The translations under genes and the position numbers were made by a program. Below the pieces are notes generated by a model. That model saw only the letters and a list, made by a program, of their open reading frames with translations, searched no databases and was not told the origin of the DNA. Source: Bacteroidota bacterium (GTDB lineage: Bacteria > Bacteroidota > Ignavibacteria > Palsa-1295). Taken from it: DNA of 64,000 nucleotides. Positions 1 to 8,763 of this stretch are shown here, piece by piece (positions within the stretch are counted from its first letter, which is position 1; the number at the start of each line of letters is the position of its first letter). The stretch lies in NCBI GenBank assembly GCA_021324735.1, contig JAJPIO010000014.1, forward strand, positions 186,001-250,000, read 5' to 3'.

Positions 1-66
1 TTCCAAAGAAAACAACCGGTTAACTTCGGCAAGTGGTGTATGGATAATGCTCTCAAATTCACTCAT
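1..66 (-). CDS. 5' fragment of the next gene of the surface-sugar operon (unidentified)
   Basis: Only the first 22 codons lie in the window; the reading frame is open to the left edge and begins MSEFESIIHTPLAEVNRL. The ATG overlaps the TGA stop of the aminotransferase gene in an ATGA arrangement, exactly the junction used by the other genes of this operon, which is the main support that it is real. The fragment is too short to assign a family. By context it should act in the same sugar pathway as its upstream neighbours. Confidence 0.6.
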   Translation of the reverse strand, partial: MSEFESIIHTPLAEVNRLFSLE

Positions 67-1403
67 ACGGAAAGCTTCTTTGGCTTTGTGTTGAAGTTGC
101 TGGTTTTGCGAAATACCGGTTCTACCGGCGTCCCATGTAATTCATTGCGCACGGTGCCCCGCTCAACCGCACTATGTACGATCGGCAATACCTCGCGATA
201 AGCAGAAAGTGTGTAAGCAATATCGTCATCGGTATGTGAGAACGAGACGACGTGCATGCCGCTCCACAAGATGCCGCGCTTGATAAGCTCCTGCTGCATC
301 AGCGATTTGATCTCGAGCGGATTTCCGGCGGATGCATCGAATGAAACTAAGGAGCGGCAATCCATTCCGGACGCGCGAGTATACGCCATTTCTAATTCTA
401 TCGCGATCTCGTTGTATCCGGTTATTAGCTTGCGCCCCTGACGTGCGATATATTCCGATACATTCTTCTCACGCATTTCCTCGATCGTTGCTTTTGCTGC
501 CGCAAGCGAAAGGGCTTCGCCGCCAAAGGTAGTAAAGAAGAAGACGTCTTTATCGCATAGTGACATGATCTCTTTGCGGCCAGAGAGGATCGAGATCGGC
601 ATCCCATTCGCCACTGCTTTAGAGAAGCATTGCAGATCAGATTTGACACCGAAATATTCTTGTGCACCACCTATGGCAAGGCGGAAGCCGGTCCACATTT
701 CGTCGAATATTAAAAGAGTACCGTTGGCTACACAGACCTCTTTTACACGTTGCAGAAAATTATCGCGGGGTGCTTCGAAGACCACCGGCTCTAGGATCAC
801 GCAGGCCGTATCGCTATCGATCGAGTCGATTAACGATTGAATATCATTGTAATTGAAAGTGTACGTTAGATCTCGAACCTCATTGGGAATGCCACGATTG
901 CGATCGGTCACCGAAATATACCAATCATGCCATCCATGGTATCCACAGCACAGGACTGTATTTCGCCCTGTATATGCGCGTGCCAACCGTACCGCAGCAG
1001 AAGTGACGTCGCAGCCGGTCTTGCTATATCGCACCATTTCTGCATTCGGCACTACATCGCGAATAAGTTCAGCGACCTCTATTTCGAGTCGATGTGACTG
1101 CGAGAAGGTGATGCCACTCTCCAACTGCTTCCGTATCGCCTCATCAACGCGTGGATAGCAATATCCCAGGCTTAGAGGGCCAATTCCCATATTGTAGTCG
1201 AGATACTCGTTGCCATCGACGTCCCAGACGTGAGAGCCTCGACCTCGTTCCAGGTATTTGGGTGCGACGCCGTTTACGTATTGCCCAGGTCCTTTTGCGA
1301 GCGTTTGGGTGTAAGCCGGAATAAGTCCCGTTGCACGGTTATAGAGAGCATCACTTTCAGTGATGATGGGATAATTTGCATTCGATCGAACCGTATTTGC
1401 CAT
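63..1403 (-). CDS. Class III PLP aminotransferase, glutamate-1-semialdehyde aminomutase-like
   Basis: The 446-residue protein has the fold-type I class III aminotransferase layout. A substrate-binding N-terminal part contains GSHVWDVDGNEYLDY (about 56-70), the PLP-pocket Asp lies in LLIFDEMWTGF (D234) and the Schiff-base Lys in CFSKAVANGMP (K262). It resembles HemL, but the operon context (cytidylyltransferase, split transketolase, glycosyltransferase) argues for amination of a keto sugar rather than tetrapyrrole synthesis. I chose the ATG at 1403, one base after the TAG of the transketolase subunit (TAGTATG). The longer frame to 1514 would extend deep into that gene and its extra residues do not look like this family. 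The substrate is inference. Confidence 0.85.
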   Translation of the reverse strand: MANTVRSNANYPIITESDALYNRATGLIPAYTQTLAKGPGQYVNGVAPKYLERGRGSHVWDVDGNEYLDYNMGIGPLSLGYCYPRVDEAIRKQLESGITFSQSHRLEIEVAELIRDVVPNAEMVRYSKTGCDVTSAAVRLARAYTGRNTVLCCGYHGWHDWYISVTDRNRGIPNEVRDLTYTFNYNDIQSLIDSIDSDTACVILEPVVFEAPRDNFLQRVKEVCVANGTLLIFDEMWTGFRLAIGGAQEYFGVKSDLQCFSKAVANGMPISILSGRKEIMSLCDKDVFFFTTFGGEALSLAAAKATIEEMREKNVSEYIARQGRKLITGYNEIAIELEMAYTRASGMDCRSLVSFDASAGNPLEIKSLMQQELIKRGILWSGMHVVSFSHTDDDIAYTLSAYREVLPIVHSAVERGTVRNELHGTPVEPVFRKTSNFNTKPKKLSV

Positions 1404-1404
1404 A

Positions 1405-2349
1405 CTACACTTCAGAAAAAGATTGAGCTTTCGTTTTTGAGGATCGCACTGTAAGGCGACTGGCGATCCGAGCAGCAATTTGTTTACCGGTGAAACCTTC
1501 GTATTCCAGGGCATCCGGAAGAAGTGCGGGTTTGAACCAACGTTCTTCCAGAGCGATCGGAAGTACTTGCGATATTATTGATTTACTGACCAGCAGTTCT
1601 GATAAGATCGAAAAGAGTCCTCCCGTAAGGAAGTGATCCTCCAGGGTGACAATGAGTCCGCTACGACTTACTGCATTAAGTACGGTATCGACATCCAGCG
1701 GCTTCAGCCAACGAATATCGATCACACCGGTGGAAATGCCTTGCTGTTCTAATAACTCACGAGCTACGATCGCTTCCCGTACGAGTAAGCCGTATGTAAG
1801 AATGGTTACGTCAGAACCGGCGGCAATGACTTCCGCCTCTCCAATTCCACGGCGAACACGCTCGATGTTGGTTGGCGTTGGAGCAGGATAGCGAATATAG
1901 CAAGGAGCAGGCGACTCGAAAATCAGTGGCAACGTCGCCGCTAAGTCTTCAATATCGGCAGGAGCGAAGACCTGCATGCCGGGAATTCCACGCATCAGTG
2001 AAACATCTTCGACAGCCTGATGTGTCGGTCCGTTGCCATCCGATAAGAAGCCGGGAACGCCTCCCACCAGCTTGACAGGTAATCCGGCGATGCCAACGTC
2101 GTCGCGAATAAACTCATAGGCGCGGAACGTCAGGAATGTTGCAAGCGCGTGGACGATGGGAATTCTACCACGTAACGCGAGCCCGGCGGCGGCACCGATC
2201 ATTGTTTGTTCTGCAATGCCTACATCGATGAATCGCTCGCCTAGCTTTGGTGGCATGTTGCGTATCGCGGCACGATTTTCCGCCGTCATGACGATAATGC
2301 GCTCATCGCGTAACGCGCATTCCAATAAAACTTCTTCGTAGGTTCTCAT
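1405..2349 (-). CDS. Transketolase, C-terminal subunit (Pyr plus C-terminal domains)
   Basis: The 314 residues correspond to the second half of a transketolase or 1-deoxyxylulose-phosphate-synthase-type enzyme. The pyrimidine-binding domain carries ENRAAIRNMP and FIDVGIAEQTMIGAAAGLAL, where the glutamate of IAEQ is the one that activates TPP, followed by a transketolase C-terminal domain (TVLNAVSRSGLIVTLEDH). It must pair with the N-terminal subunit encoded just upstream, whose TGA overlaps this ATG (ATGA at 2346-2349). Stand-alone split transketolases of this kind are common in polysaccharide and secondary-metabolite clusters. Here it probably transfers a two-carbon ketol unit onto an aldose to make the keto sugar used by the next enzyme; that role is inferred from context. 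Confidence 0.88.
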   Translation of the reverse strand: MRTYEEVLLECALRDERIIVMTAENRAAIRNMPPKLGERFIDVGIAEQTMIGAAAGLALRGRIPIVHALATFLTFRAYEFIRDDVGIAGLPVKLVGGVPGFLSDGNGPTHQAVEDVSLMRGIPGMQVFAPADIEDLAATLPLIFESPAPCYIRYPAPTPTNIERVRRGIGEAEVIAAGSDVTILTYGLLVREAIVARELLEQQGISTGVIDIRWLKPLDVDTVLNAVSRSGLIVTLEDHFLTGGLFSILSELLVSKSIISQVLPIALEERWFKPALLPDALEYEGFTGKQIAARIASRLTVRSSKTKAQSFSEV

Positions 2350-3212
2350 CGTACCATTAATGTTTCCGATGTGAGTTCAGCGCTCTTCTCACCATGTAAT
2401 TCGTCCAGGAGCATAGCAATTTCTTCTTGCGAGAAATTGACAAACCATCGGTCGGCTCGTTGCTCAATACTGGGTAATCCCTTCCCTCGCATTGTATCGG
2501 CAATAACAATGGAGGGCTTACCAGTTTTGGACGGCATATCGGAGAAAGTTTTGTGAAGGGCTGCAAAATCGTGTCCATCCGTATGATAGGTAAGCCAGCC
2601 CATTGCTTCGAATTTTGGAGCAAGCGGTTCAAGCGGTATCAATTCTTCCGTCCGAATATTTGCCTGGAATTGATTGCGGTCAACGATGGCGATCAAATTA
2701 TCAAGCTTATACGCCGCGGCCGTAAGCATTCCTTCCCACACCGAACCTTCATTTAATTCACCATCCCCAAGTATTACGAATACGCGGTTGCTTGTCTTCC
2801 GCAACCGAATATCCATTGCAATTCCAATTGCGACAGAAAGAAGGTGGCCAAGCGACCCGGAATGAAATTCAATTGCAGGGATCCCGCGGTTAGGATGCCA
2901 ATAAATACTATCGTTCACACTAAGATGATTTTTCAGGCGTCCTTTGGGAAAGTAGCCGAGTTCAGCGAGTGTCCCATAGAGGGCTGGTACGTCGTGCCCT
3001 TTCGAGAGCAGGAAATAATCCCTGTTGGGATCGTGGATCTTATCCGGCGAAATAGTAAGCACTTCACTGTAAAGATAAACGATGAGGTCCGCACAGGACA
3101 GAGATGCTCCAATAAAGCATCCGCCACCAGTCGACATTCGAATAATATGCTCGCGCACCCGAAGAGCAAGTGATTCGAGCTCTTTAATTCGCGTTTCGCT
3201 TAATGGTGTCAT
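2346..3212 (-). CDS. Transketolase, N-terminal (TPP diphosphate-binding) subunit
   Basis: The 288 residues match the PP domain of transketolase. The segment LSKGHDVPALYGTLAELG (about 88-105) is the substrate and TPP-binding stretch. GDGELNEGSVWEGMLTAA followed by NLIAIVDRNQ is the classical GDG-(X)n-N thiamine diphosphate/Mg2+ motif. There is no C-terminal half; it is encoded by the overlapping next gene, so the active enzyme should be a heteromer. The ATG overlaps the TGA of the cytidylyltransferase gene (3209-3212). A housekeeping transketolase would normally be one polypeptide of about 650-680 residues, so this split pair is probably pathway-specific. Confidence 0.9.
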   Translation of the reverse strand: MTPLSETRIKELESLALRVREHIIRMSTGGGCFIGASLSCADLIVYLYSEVLTISPDKIHDPNRDYFLLSKGHDVPALYGTLAELGYFPKGRLKNHLSVNDSIYWHPNRGIPAIEFHSGSLGHLLSVAIGIAMDIRLRKTSNRVFVILGDGELNEGSVWEGMLTAAAYKLDNLIAIVDRNQFQANIRTEELIPLEPLAPKFEAMGWLTYHTDGHDFAALHKTFSDMPSKTGKPSIVIADTMRGKGLPSIEQRADRWFVNFSQEEIAMLLDELHGEKSAELTSETLMVR

Positions 3213-4024
3213 TGCAATACACTGTTGGGTTCAAGAATTTTTGTCTGTTCTGGTCCGATCGTTTGTAACGAGCCAAGATGATGACGGTACCAATTTACGC
3301 CAACATACTTCGCATTGATAGCAGCAAGTTCTGGATATTGTGCCAGTAGCTCAAGAATATCTTCCATCGTGAAGATCGAATGTTCTGGCGACCATAAGCG
3401 ATCGTAAACTGAACGAATAAATTCGTAATCCTCCGGATAATCGATCGTCCAACGGTGCGTCATCGAGAGGTCGAGCCCCGATTCCCATTCGACGTTCCCG
3501 ATCCGGAAACGCTCTGGCTGTTCCCACATAAAAGGTGTAGTATGCTCCCGCTCGTAATCCAGCTTGCCATCTCTCCAAGCCTCTTCTAAGGCGTCAGAAG
3601 TAAATATCTCCACATCGTTACCATCAGGGTAGGTGGCAGGGTGTAGATTGCTCACATAATCGCAACCACCTTCGTTAAATTTATCGAAGACAGTGCGGAT
3701 AATTTGTGGATCTATCAGAGGGCAATCACTGGGTATCTTGGCAACGGTATCTGCTTCAAATTGTACGGCAGCCTGATAATGTCTATCCAAAAGGTCGGTT
3801 AAATGTCCGCGAAAGCAGCGTACTCCCAACTTCTGAGCTATTTGCACAATCGGATCATCTTCGGACTGATGTGAAGTCAGCACTACGATCTCAGCCGTAA
3901 TGGTGGCAGCTTTAACGCGTTCGATCATTCGTTCGAGAAGTGTTGCGCCGGCTAACGGTTTTAATACTTTACCGGGCAATCTCGAAGACGAAGTTCGAGC
4001 TTGTATGCAAATGATCGTATTCAT
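3209..4024 (-). CDS. SpsF/NeuA-like cytidylyltransferase
   Basis: The 271-residue protein starts MNTIICIQARTSSSRLPGK, the signature nucleotide-binding loop (QARxxSxRLPGK) of the SpsF, NeuA and KdsB group that transfers CMP from CTP to a sugar. Further support is LAGATLLERMIERV, KIPSDCPLIDPQIIR (metal-binding Asp region) and CDYVSNLHPATYPDGNDVEIF, typical of COG1861-type SpsF proteins. I trimmed the start to the ATG at 4024-4022, which overlaps the TGA of the glycosyltransferase-like gene; upstream in-frame codons lie inside that gene. By context it would activate the unusual sugar made by the transketolase and aminotransferase. The sugar itself cannot be read from the sequence. Confidence 0.87.
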   Translation of the reverse strand: MNTIICIQARTSSSRLPGKVLKPLAGATLLERMIERVKAATITAEIVVLTSHQSEDDPIVQIAQKLGVRCFRGHLTDLLDRHYQAAVQFEADTVAKIPSDCPLIDPQIIRTVFDKFNEGGCDYVSNLHPATYPDGNDVEIFTSDALEEAWRDGKLDYEREHTTPFMWEQPERFRIGNVEWESGLDLSMTHRWTIDYPEDYEFIRSVYDRLWSPEHSIFTMEDILELLAQYPELAAINAKYVGVNWYRHHLGSLQTIGPEQTKILEPNSVLQ

Positions 4025-5097
4025 TCTGCTGATGTACGCAATCCGCGATAAAAGGCGCGCGCCCACTGAAGGGGATTTCTCGAAAAGTTGTAAGTAATAG
4101 CACTCGACTGCATTCGTTGTTCTGCTGCTTCTGCAAGAACTTCGCGGCATACTCGAGCAATGTTCTTTGCAGCAGACCAATTTTGCAAAGGTAAGAGCTT
4201 TCGCAATTCCTTCACATCGAGATCGCAATGGACCTCTTTACCCAATGCCAATGCGACGTATACGGTGGAAGAATAGTGGGTTAGGAAACCAGAGCAATTT
4301 GCGATCATGTGATCGGTGCTGCCCGATGTGTAGACGAGAGAGCCCGGCGCATATTGTTCGATCTCTTTCGTTGCGCGTTCCCAATTCTCATTCGGATGCA
4401 GTTTAAAGAGTAGCTGCCTGCCATTCGCGAGTCTTACTGCCTTCTCGATAAATCCTTTACGATTCTCTGGCATAAAAGTCTCGCGCATATCGGACGTGCA
4501 CACGAGGAAATAATCTTTGTGCTGGAAATTATTCTCCAGGTGCTTGGCGCAATCATCAAAGTTAGGAATACCAGTGACGACGATCTGATGCCCTGGCGCG
4601 CCTTTGCGAATGAAGAGTTGGCGATACGCTTCGCTGGCAACGCAAAACCGTGCATAATATCCGCTCAACCCCATCATCGAAGTGCTTGCCACCCATCGAG
4701 GAAGGATATGGCTGTGCCGAACCAACTTGTATACCCAATTTTCCGGATCGGTCATTCCTTCTTGAATCAGAATGATCGGTTTCTCTCGAATATTGTGCGG
4801 AATAATAAGGTCTGCACAGGTCAGTACAAGGTCGTAGTTACCCGCTTTTCCCTGATAATCGACTTCGAGTTCGTTCTCGTGTAAATAATTGAGCGCTCGC
4901 CCCGCACTTCTTTGGCCAAGAATCGTGAAATTTAACCACCCCCATCGGCGAAGACGTTCGAGAACGCCATCGGTATAGTAGGGGGTAAACGCATGCTCAT
5001 ACTCCGGCAGCTCTTGCGCGATCTTATGCATCTGCGTAGTCTGATTCATCGACCCGCAAATAAATAGAATTCGTCCGGCTTTTTCCGATGAAGGCAT
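4021..5097 (-). CDS. GT-B-type transferase, CDP-glycerol glycerophosphotransferase-like
   Basis: The 358-residue protein has an N-terminal Rossmann strand (RILFICGSMNQTTQMHKIAQ), a middle region with IIPHNIREKPIILIQEG and a C-terminal nucleotide-binding half (YFLVCTSDM...LLFKLHPNE... VYTSGSTDHMIANCSGFLTHYSSTV). The LHPNE and Ser/Thr-rich TDHMIANCSGFLTHYSST stretches resemble the TagF/CDP-glycerol transferase and 2-epimerase-like GT-B superfamily. No membrane segment or signal peptide is evident, so it is probably a cytoplasmic enzyme that uses the nucleotide-activated product of the operon. The ATG forms a TAATG junction with the stop of the upstream membrane-protein gene. The exact donor and acceptor are unknown. 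Confidence 0.6.
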   Translation of the reverse strand: MPSSEKAGRILFICGSMNQTTQMHKIAQELPEYEHAFTPYYTDGVLERLRRWGWLNFTILGQRSAGRALNYLHENELEVDYQGKAGNYDLVLTCADLIIPHNIREKPIILIQEGMTDPENWVYKLVRHSHILPRWVASTSMMGLSGYYARFCVASEAYRQLFIRKGAPGHQIVVTGIPNFDDCAKHLENNFQHKDYFLVCTSDMRETFMPENRKGFIEKAVRLANGRQLLFKLHPNENWERATKEIEQYAPGSLVYTSGSTDHMIANCSGFLTHYSSTVYVALALGKEVHCDLDVKELRKLLPLQNWSAAKNIARVCREVLAEAAEQRMQSSAITYNFSRNPLQWARAFYRGLRTSAE

Positions 5098-6230
5098 TAC
5101 AAGTTTTCCGTAACTGGAACGGTCGAATTCTCTGTGTGAGCAAGTTCTTCTTCTCGATCAAATTCCGCCGATCGTTTCTTCTGTTTTGACACTGCTATTA
5201 AGAAATAGCCAAGTCCTGCCCACACCAGCTCTCGAAATCGTTTGAGTACAAGGAATGCCGCAGCCAGCGAAGGAGAATTGCCGTTCGCTACTAACATGCT
5301 GACATAACCTGTATCCTGAATACCTATTCCTCCTGGTACCATTGGAGCGGCTGTCCGCACAAGGACACAAGCAGCTTCCATTACCAGCGTTTGTGGAATG
5401 GTTAAATTCGCTCCAAGAATTAGCACAATAACTATCGTCTCTAAATCCTCGATGCTCCACAGGAGCACGTAAGTCGCGATCGCGGAAAAGATTGGTCGCC
5501 AGCCGCGAAAAGACGCGAGGTGAGCGTTGCATTCTCGAAATTGTGGTTCTTTTCGTTCAAACCAAACTGCAATACGCTTCAATGGCAAACGTGCGAGCCA
5601 CCCATGCAGCCGGTCGACGAACGAACCGTAACTGATGAGTGCAATTAATAGGCCGTAAACCACCGCAATACCAACCCCGATGAAAAATAATGACCAAACG
5701 ACTGTTTTTCCAAGCGCAGCTGACTCAAATTGAGACGGTAAACACAGCGCAACGAGGGCAATAAAGACCGCTATCAAACCTTGCGAAAGGCCGAGTAAAG
5801 CTTTACGAAATACGATGCTGGCTGCTGTCGTTGAATAGGGAAGGGCGAATTCGCGTTTTAGCATCCATCCCTTAAATGGGTCCGAAAGAATAGAACCAAG
5901 CGGAACGGTAATAACCAATGCCTCGCTACCCGTCCGGATCCTAAATATTTTTCGAAATGGAATGCGCGCACCAGTCGAGAGCATTCTTCTCCAGGCTTCC
6001 GCATCCAGCATTGAAGCAAGACTATAAGGAATTAAGATGAAGAGAATCGACCAAAAGCCGATATTCCACAATATCGCGGGCGCATTCGAAAAATCATTGG
6101 AACGGATGAGGTTAACCAGCAGCCATAGCCCCAATGCAAAACCTGCTATCCCCGTTATCGTACGCAGCAGCGTCCACCGAGTGGTCGGCTGGGCTATCAT
6201 TGGATTTTGTTCGTTTAACTGACGGGGCAT
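5097..6230 (-). CDS. Flippase-like membrane protein (lysylphosphatidylglycerol synthase TM / AglD-like)
   Basis: The 377-residue protein is strongly hydrophobic, with about eight predicted membrane segments from near residue 20 (LLRTITGIAGFALGLWLLVNLI) to about 355. The sequence ATYVLLWSIEDLETIVIVLILG followed by RTAAPMVPGGIGIQDTGYV matches the conserved VPGGIGxxE/Q region of the UPF0104/AglD2 family, which handles lipid-linked intermediates or glycosyl transfer at the membrane. It is the first gene of the 6230-to-1 operon and probably handles the lipid carrier of the sugar made downstream. An internal start at residue 11 (MIAQPTTRW) is possible because no Shine-Dalgarno sequence is seen before either candidate. 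Confidence 0.75.
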   Translation of the reverse strand: MPRQLNEQNPMIAQPTTRWTLLRTITGIAGFALGLWLLVNLIRSNDFSNAPAILWNIGFWSILFILIPYSLASMLDAEAWRRMLSTGARIPFRKIFRIRTGSEALVITVPLGSILSDPFKGWMLKREFALPYSTTAASIVFRKALLGLSQGLIAVFIALVALCLPSQFESAALGKTVVWSLFFIGVGIAVVYGLLIALISYGSFVDRLHGWLARLPLKRIAVWFERKEPQFRECNAHLASFRGWRPIFSAIATYVLLWSIEDLETIVIVLILGANLTIPQTLVMEAACVLVRTAAPMVPGGIGIQDTGYVSMLVANGNSPSLAAAFLVLKRFRELVWAGLGYFLIAVSKQKKRSAEFDREEELAHTENSTVPVTENL

Positions 6231-6416
6231 GTATTAGGAGAAAAAGTCTTCCCGACTTCCTTACATGAATTACAACGGATGAGTTAGCTCGCTTTACTCC
6301 GCTGGTAGTTCTATTTTACATCAATTTACGGTCATCTAATAATTACCATAGTTTGATGCAGCCGTTACGTAAGTCGCTGAACGGCCTTGCAAATGTAAAC
6401 AAATTCTGAGAAGATG

Positions 6417-7490
6417 CTATAGTTTGGGTTTTGCCAAAACTGTCTGTTTTGCTACTGTTTCTCGATCTTTCGAAATACTCGCCATAATTGCGAGAAGACT
6501 CGCCATCAGCGGTGCTGCCAGAATAAGCCCCATAAAGCCGAAGAGGAGGCTAAATGTAAGCTGCGCAGAGATGCCGAGGATAGGAGGCATTCGAATCGTT
6601 CGGCGTTGGATCAAGGGAGTCACTAAATGCGCTTCCAAAAATTGGATGATAACGTATACAACGATCACCGCCACGGCTTTGCCAGGGCTCTGCATCAATC
6701 CGATCAGCACAGGCAGCACTGCACTTAGTATCGGACCAAAATTCGGAATAAAGGTCAGCAAGCCGGTAAGCAATGCCAAGGTCAATGCGGGATGCACGCC
6801 CAATGTTTTTAAACCGATAAAGGCCAGAATGCTGATCGAGAGCATCGAGCCGCCAACGCTTACGAGCCACCACCAAATTCGGTCATGTACCGCATGCATA
6901 ATATCGTGGATTCGCTCATGATATCTGGGTGCAAAGAGCTTCAGGAAGGCCCCGCGATAGCTCTGCGGCTCTGCTGCAGCGAAGATGCCGATCACAATTA
7001 CCAGTATTACTCGTATCAGGATATTCACTGTTGCCGATACGGCTCCGGTCAATTTTACCAGTAGCGAACCAGCTTCACCGCTTAAGTCCTGAAGATTCGG
7101 AAGGTTCGCGAGTAATGCCGCTCCTAGCGTATACTGATTCAGGAAATCTTTCAATCGTGCTATCGAACGGGGCAGCGCCGTTTGCAATTCGGTTACTTGC
7201 TCGCCAACACCAGGCGCTATCCCATTCACTACTGCCACCGTTACGAATAGCAGCGTTAGCACCGTTACCGTCAGTGCCCATGGGCGGCTCAGCTTCGAAT
7301 ACTTTGCAACGATCGCCGCCAGGCCATCGAGGAGGATTCCGAATAGCAGTCCTGCAAATAGCAGCAGGAAGACCTCGTGCGCTATCCAGAACAGCGTGAC
7401 TATGACCAGCACTGCTACAACGACCAGCGTCCGGCGGAAGGTACGCCAGATATCTTCACTTTTGCTGGTGTCGTCGTTATAAAAAGCCAT
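6417..7490 (-). CDS. AI-2E family (PerM/YdiK) transporter
   Basis: The 357-residue integral membrane protein has two N-terminal membrane segments (about 20-60), a third near 70-90, a soluble linker rich in amphipathic helix (ELQTALPRSIARLKDFLNQYT), and a conserved C-terminal core with LKTLGVHPALTLALLTGLLTFIPNFGP and IRMPPILGISAQLTFSLLFGFMGLILAAPL. The FIPNFGP and GPLMA/GLILAAPL motifs are diagnostic of the AI-2E exporter/PerM family (PF01594). The substrate is not known from sequence; members have been linked to signal export, Na+/H+ antiport or general efflux. It sits 96 bases downstream of rplA in the same direction but does not look functionally tied to it. Confidence 0.88.
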   Translation of the reverse strand: MAFYNDDTSKSEDIWRTFRRTLVVVAVLVIVTLFWIAHEVFLLLFAGLLFGILLDGLAAIVAKYSKLSRPWALTVTVLTLLFVTVAVVNGIAPGVGEQVTELQTALPRSIARLKDFLNQYTLGAALLANLPNLQDLSGEAGSLLVKLTGAVSATVNILIRVILVIVIGIFAAAEPQSYRGAFLKLFAPRYHERIHDIMHAVHDRIWWWLVSVGGSMLSISILAFIGLKTLGVHPALTLALLTGLLTFIPNFGPILSAVLPVLIGLMQSPGKAVAVIVVYVIIQFLEAHLVTPLIQRRTIRMPPILGISAQLTFSLLFGFMGLILAAPLMASLLAIMASISKDRETVAKQTVLAKPKL

Positions 7491-7586
7491 AAGCTCTACG
7501 ATTCCTCGCAGAGCTTATGCACTTGCTGAGCCAGTTACCGGCCCATTTCAATTTTCAACTGATCGAGTCGATCGTGGTAGCCGACC

Positions 7587-8306
7587 TTACGCGTGCGCTT
7601 TGATCGCCTCGGTCGCGTCGATCTTCACGCTCGGACCCATCGTGGTCGATATCGCTACCGACTTCACGAACTGGCCTTTCGCCGTTGCCGGCTTTGCACG
7701 AATGATCGTCGCCAGGAAGGTATTGATGTTATCGACGAGCTTCGGCGCATCGAACGATGCTTTACCCACCGAGGCGTGGACATTGCCGCCCTTATCGACT
7801 CGGTACTCGATCTTACCAGCTTTTACTTCCTTTACCGCCGTCGCGACGTCCTGCGTGACCGTACCCGATTTCGGGTTCGGCATGAGGCCGCGAGGTCCCA
7901 AGACACGACCGAGCTTACCAAGCTCAGCCATGACTTCCGGCGTTGCAATGATGACGTCTGTATCGGTCCAACCACCGCGGATCTTCTCGAGGATCGGCTC
8001 GAAACCGGCTTCGTCAGCACCGGCCGCGAGAGCTGCTGCTTCCTGGTTACGCGTCACTACCGTAACACGCACCTTCTTACCAATTCCGTGTGGGAGTGAT
8101 ACCGTACCGCGGATCGCCTGGTCCGCTTTGCGCGGATCGACTCCAAGGTTAATTGCGATATCGACCGATTCATCAAACTTCGCCGATGCGGTCTGCTTTA
8201 CTTTGCCGACGGCATCCGTGATCGTTATCGGCTTGCGATTAGCTTGTGCATCCGCATAACCGATCTTCTTCAACTGATTGTTATAACGCTTTCCGTGTTG
8301 TGCCAT
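7587..8306 (-). CDS. rplA: 50S ribosomal protein L1
   Basis: At 239 residues this is full length for bacterial L1. Conserved stretches include GTVSLPHGIGKKVRVTVVT, GADEAGFEPILEKI, GRVLGPRGLMPNPKSGTVT and FMNNINTFLATI-like VDNINTFLATIIRAKP near the end. It binds 23S rRNA helices 76-78 at the L1 stalk and, in bacteria, represses translation of its own operon by binding the leader mRNA. A strong GGAGG lies nine bases before the ATG. It follows rplK by 16 bases. The usual downstream rplJ-rplL-rpoB-rpoC are absent; the next gene is a membrane transporter. Confidence 0.98.
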   Translation of the reverse strand: MAQHGKRYNNQLKKIGYADAQANRKPITITDAVGKVKQTASAKFDESVDIAINLGVDPRKADQAIRGTVSLPHGIGKKVRVTVVTRNQEAAALAAGADEAGFEPILEKIRGGWTDTDVIIATPEVMAELGKLGRVLGPRGLMPNPKSGTVTQDVATAVKEVKAGKIEYRVDKGGNVHASVGKASFDAPKLVDNINTFLATIIRAKPATAKGQFVKSVAISTTMGPSVKIDATEAIKAHA

Positions 8307-8322
8307 TGTTATTGTCCTCCTA

Positions 8323-8748
8323 TTAGCCTTCCACGGTGATACCCATTGAACGAGCCGTACCTGCGATCATGCTCATGGCCGCTTCTACCGAAGCAGCATT
8401 GAGGTCGTTCATCTTTTGCTTTGCGATCTTCTCCAAGTCCGCCTTGCTCACTTTCGCGACTTTCGTGCGGTTCGGCTCCTTCGATCCTTTGTCGATACCC
8501 GCAGCCTTCAAGATCAGCGAGGCGGCAGGAGGAGTCTTCGTTACGAACGTAAAGCTCTTATCCGAGTAGACGGTGATAACGACCGGGATGATCGAATCGC
8601 CTTCCTTTTGGGTACGAGCGTTGAACTGTTTGCAGAACTCCATGATGTTAAGACCCTTTTGGCCCAATGCCGGGCCAACGGGCGGTGCCGGATTTGCCTT
8701 ACCGGCCGGAATCTGCAGCTTAATAAATCCTGTGACTTTTTTCGCCAT
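8323..8748 (-). CDS. rplK: 50S ribosomal protein L11
   Basis: The 141-residue protein has the full L11 layout: an N-terminal domain ([21 protein letters not shown], the proline-rich thiostrepton-site loop, then [13 protein letters not shown]) and a C-terminal rRNA-binding domain ([14 protein letters not shown] and [19 protein letters not shown]). L11 forms the GTPase-associated center with 23S rRNA. It is co-transcribed with rplA. A hairpin that matches the bacterial L1-binding leader lies 16-47 bases upstream of the start. secE, nusG and tRNA-Trp, which usually precede rplK, are missing here. Confidence 0.98.
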   Translation of the reverse strand: MAKKVTGFIKLQIPAGKANPAPPVGPALGQKGLNIMEFCKQFNARTQKEGDSIIPVVITVYSDKSFTFVTKTPPAASLILKAAGIDKGSKEPNRTKVAKVSKADLEKIAKQKMNDLNAASVEAAMSMIAGTARSMGITVEG

Positions 8749-8763
8749 AGAGGTTATGGTTTA

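Noticed and set aside
7600-8259. Plus-strand 219-codon frame opposite rplA
   Set aside because: A mirror frame of the highly biased rplA coding strand; no ribosome-binding site and no protein-like composition.
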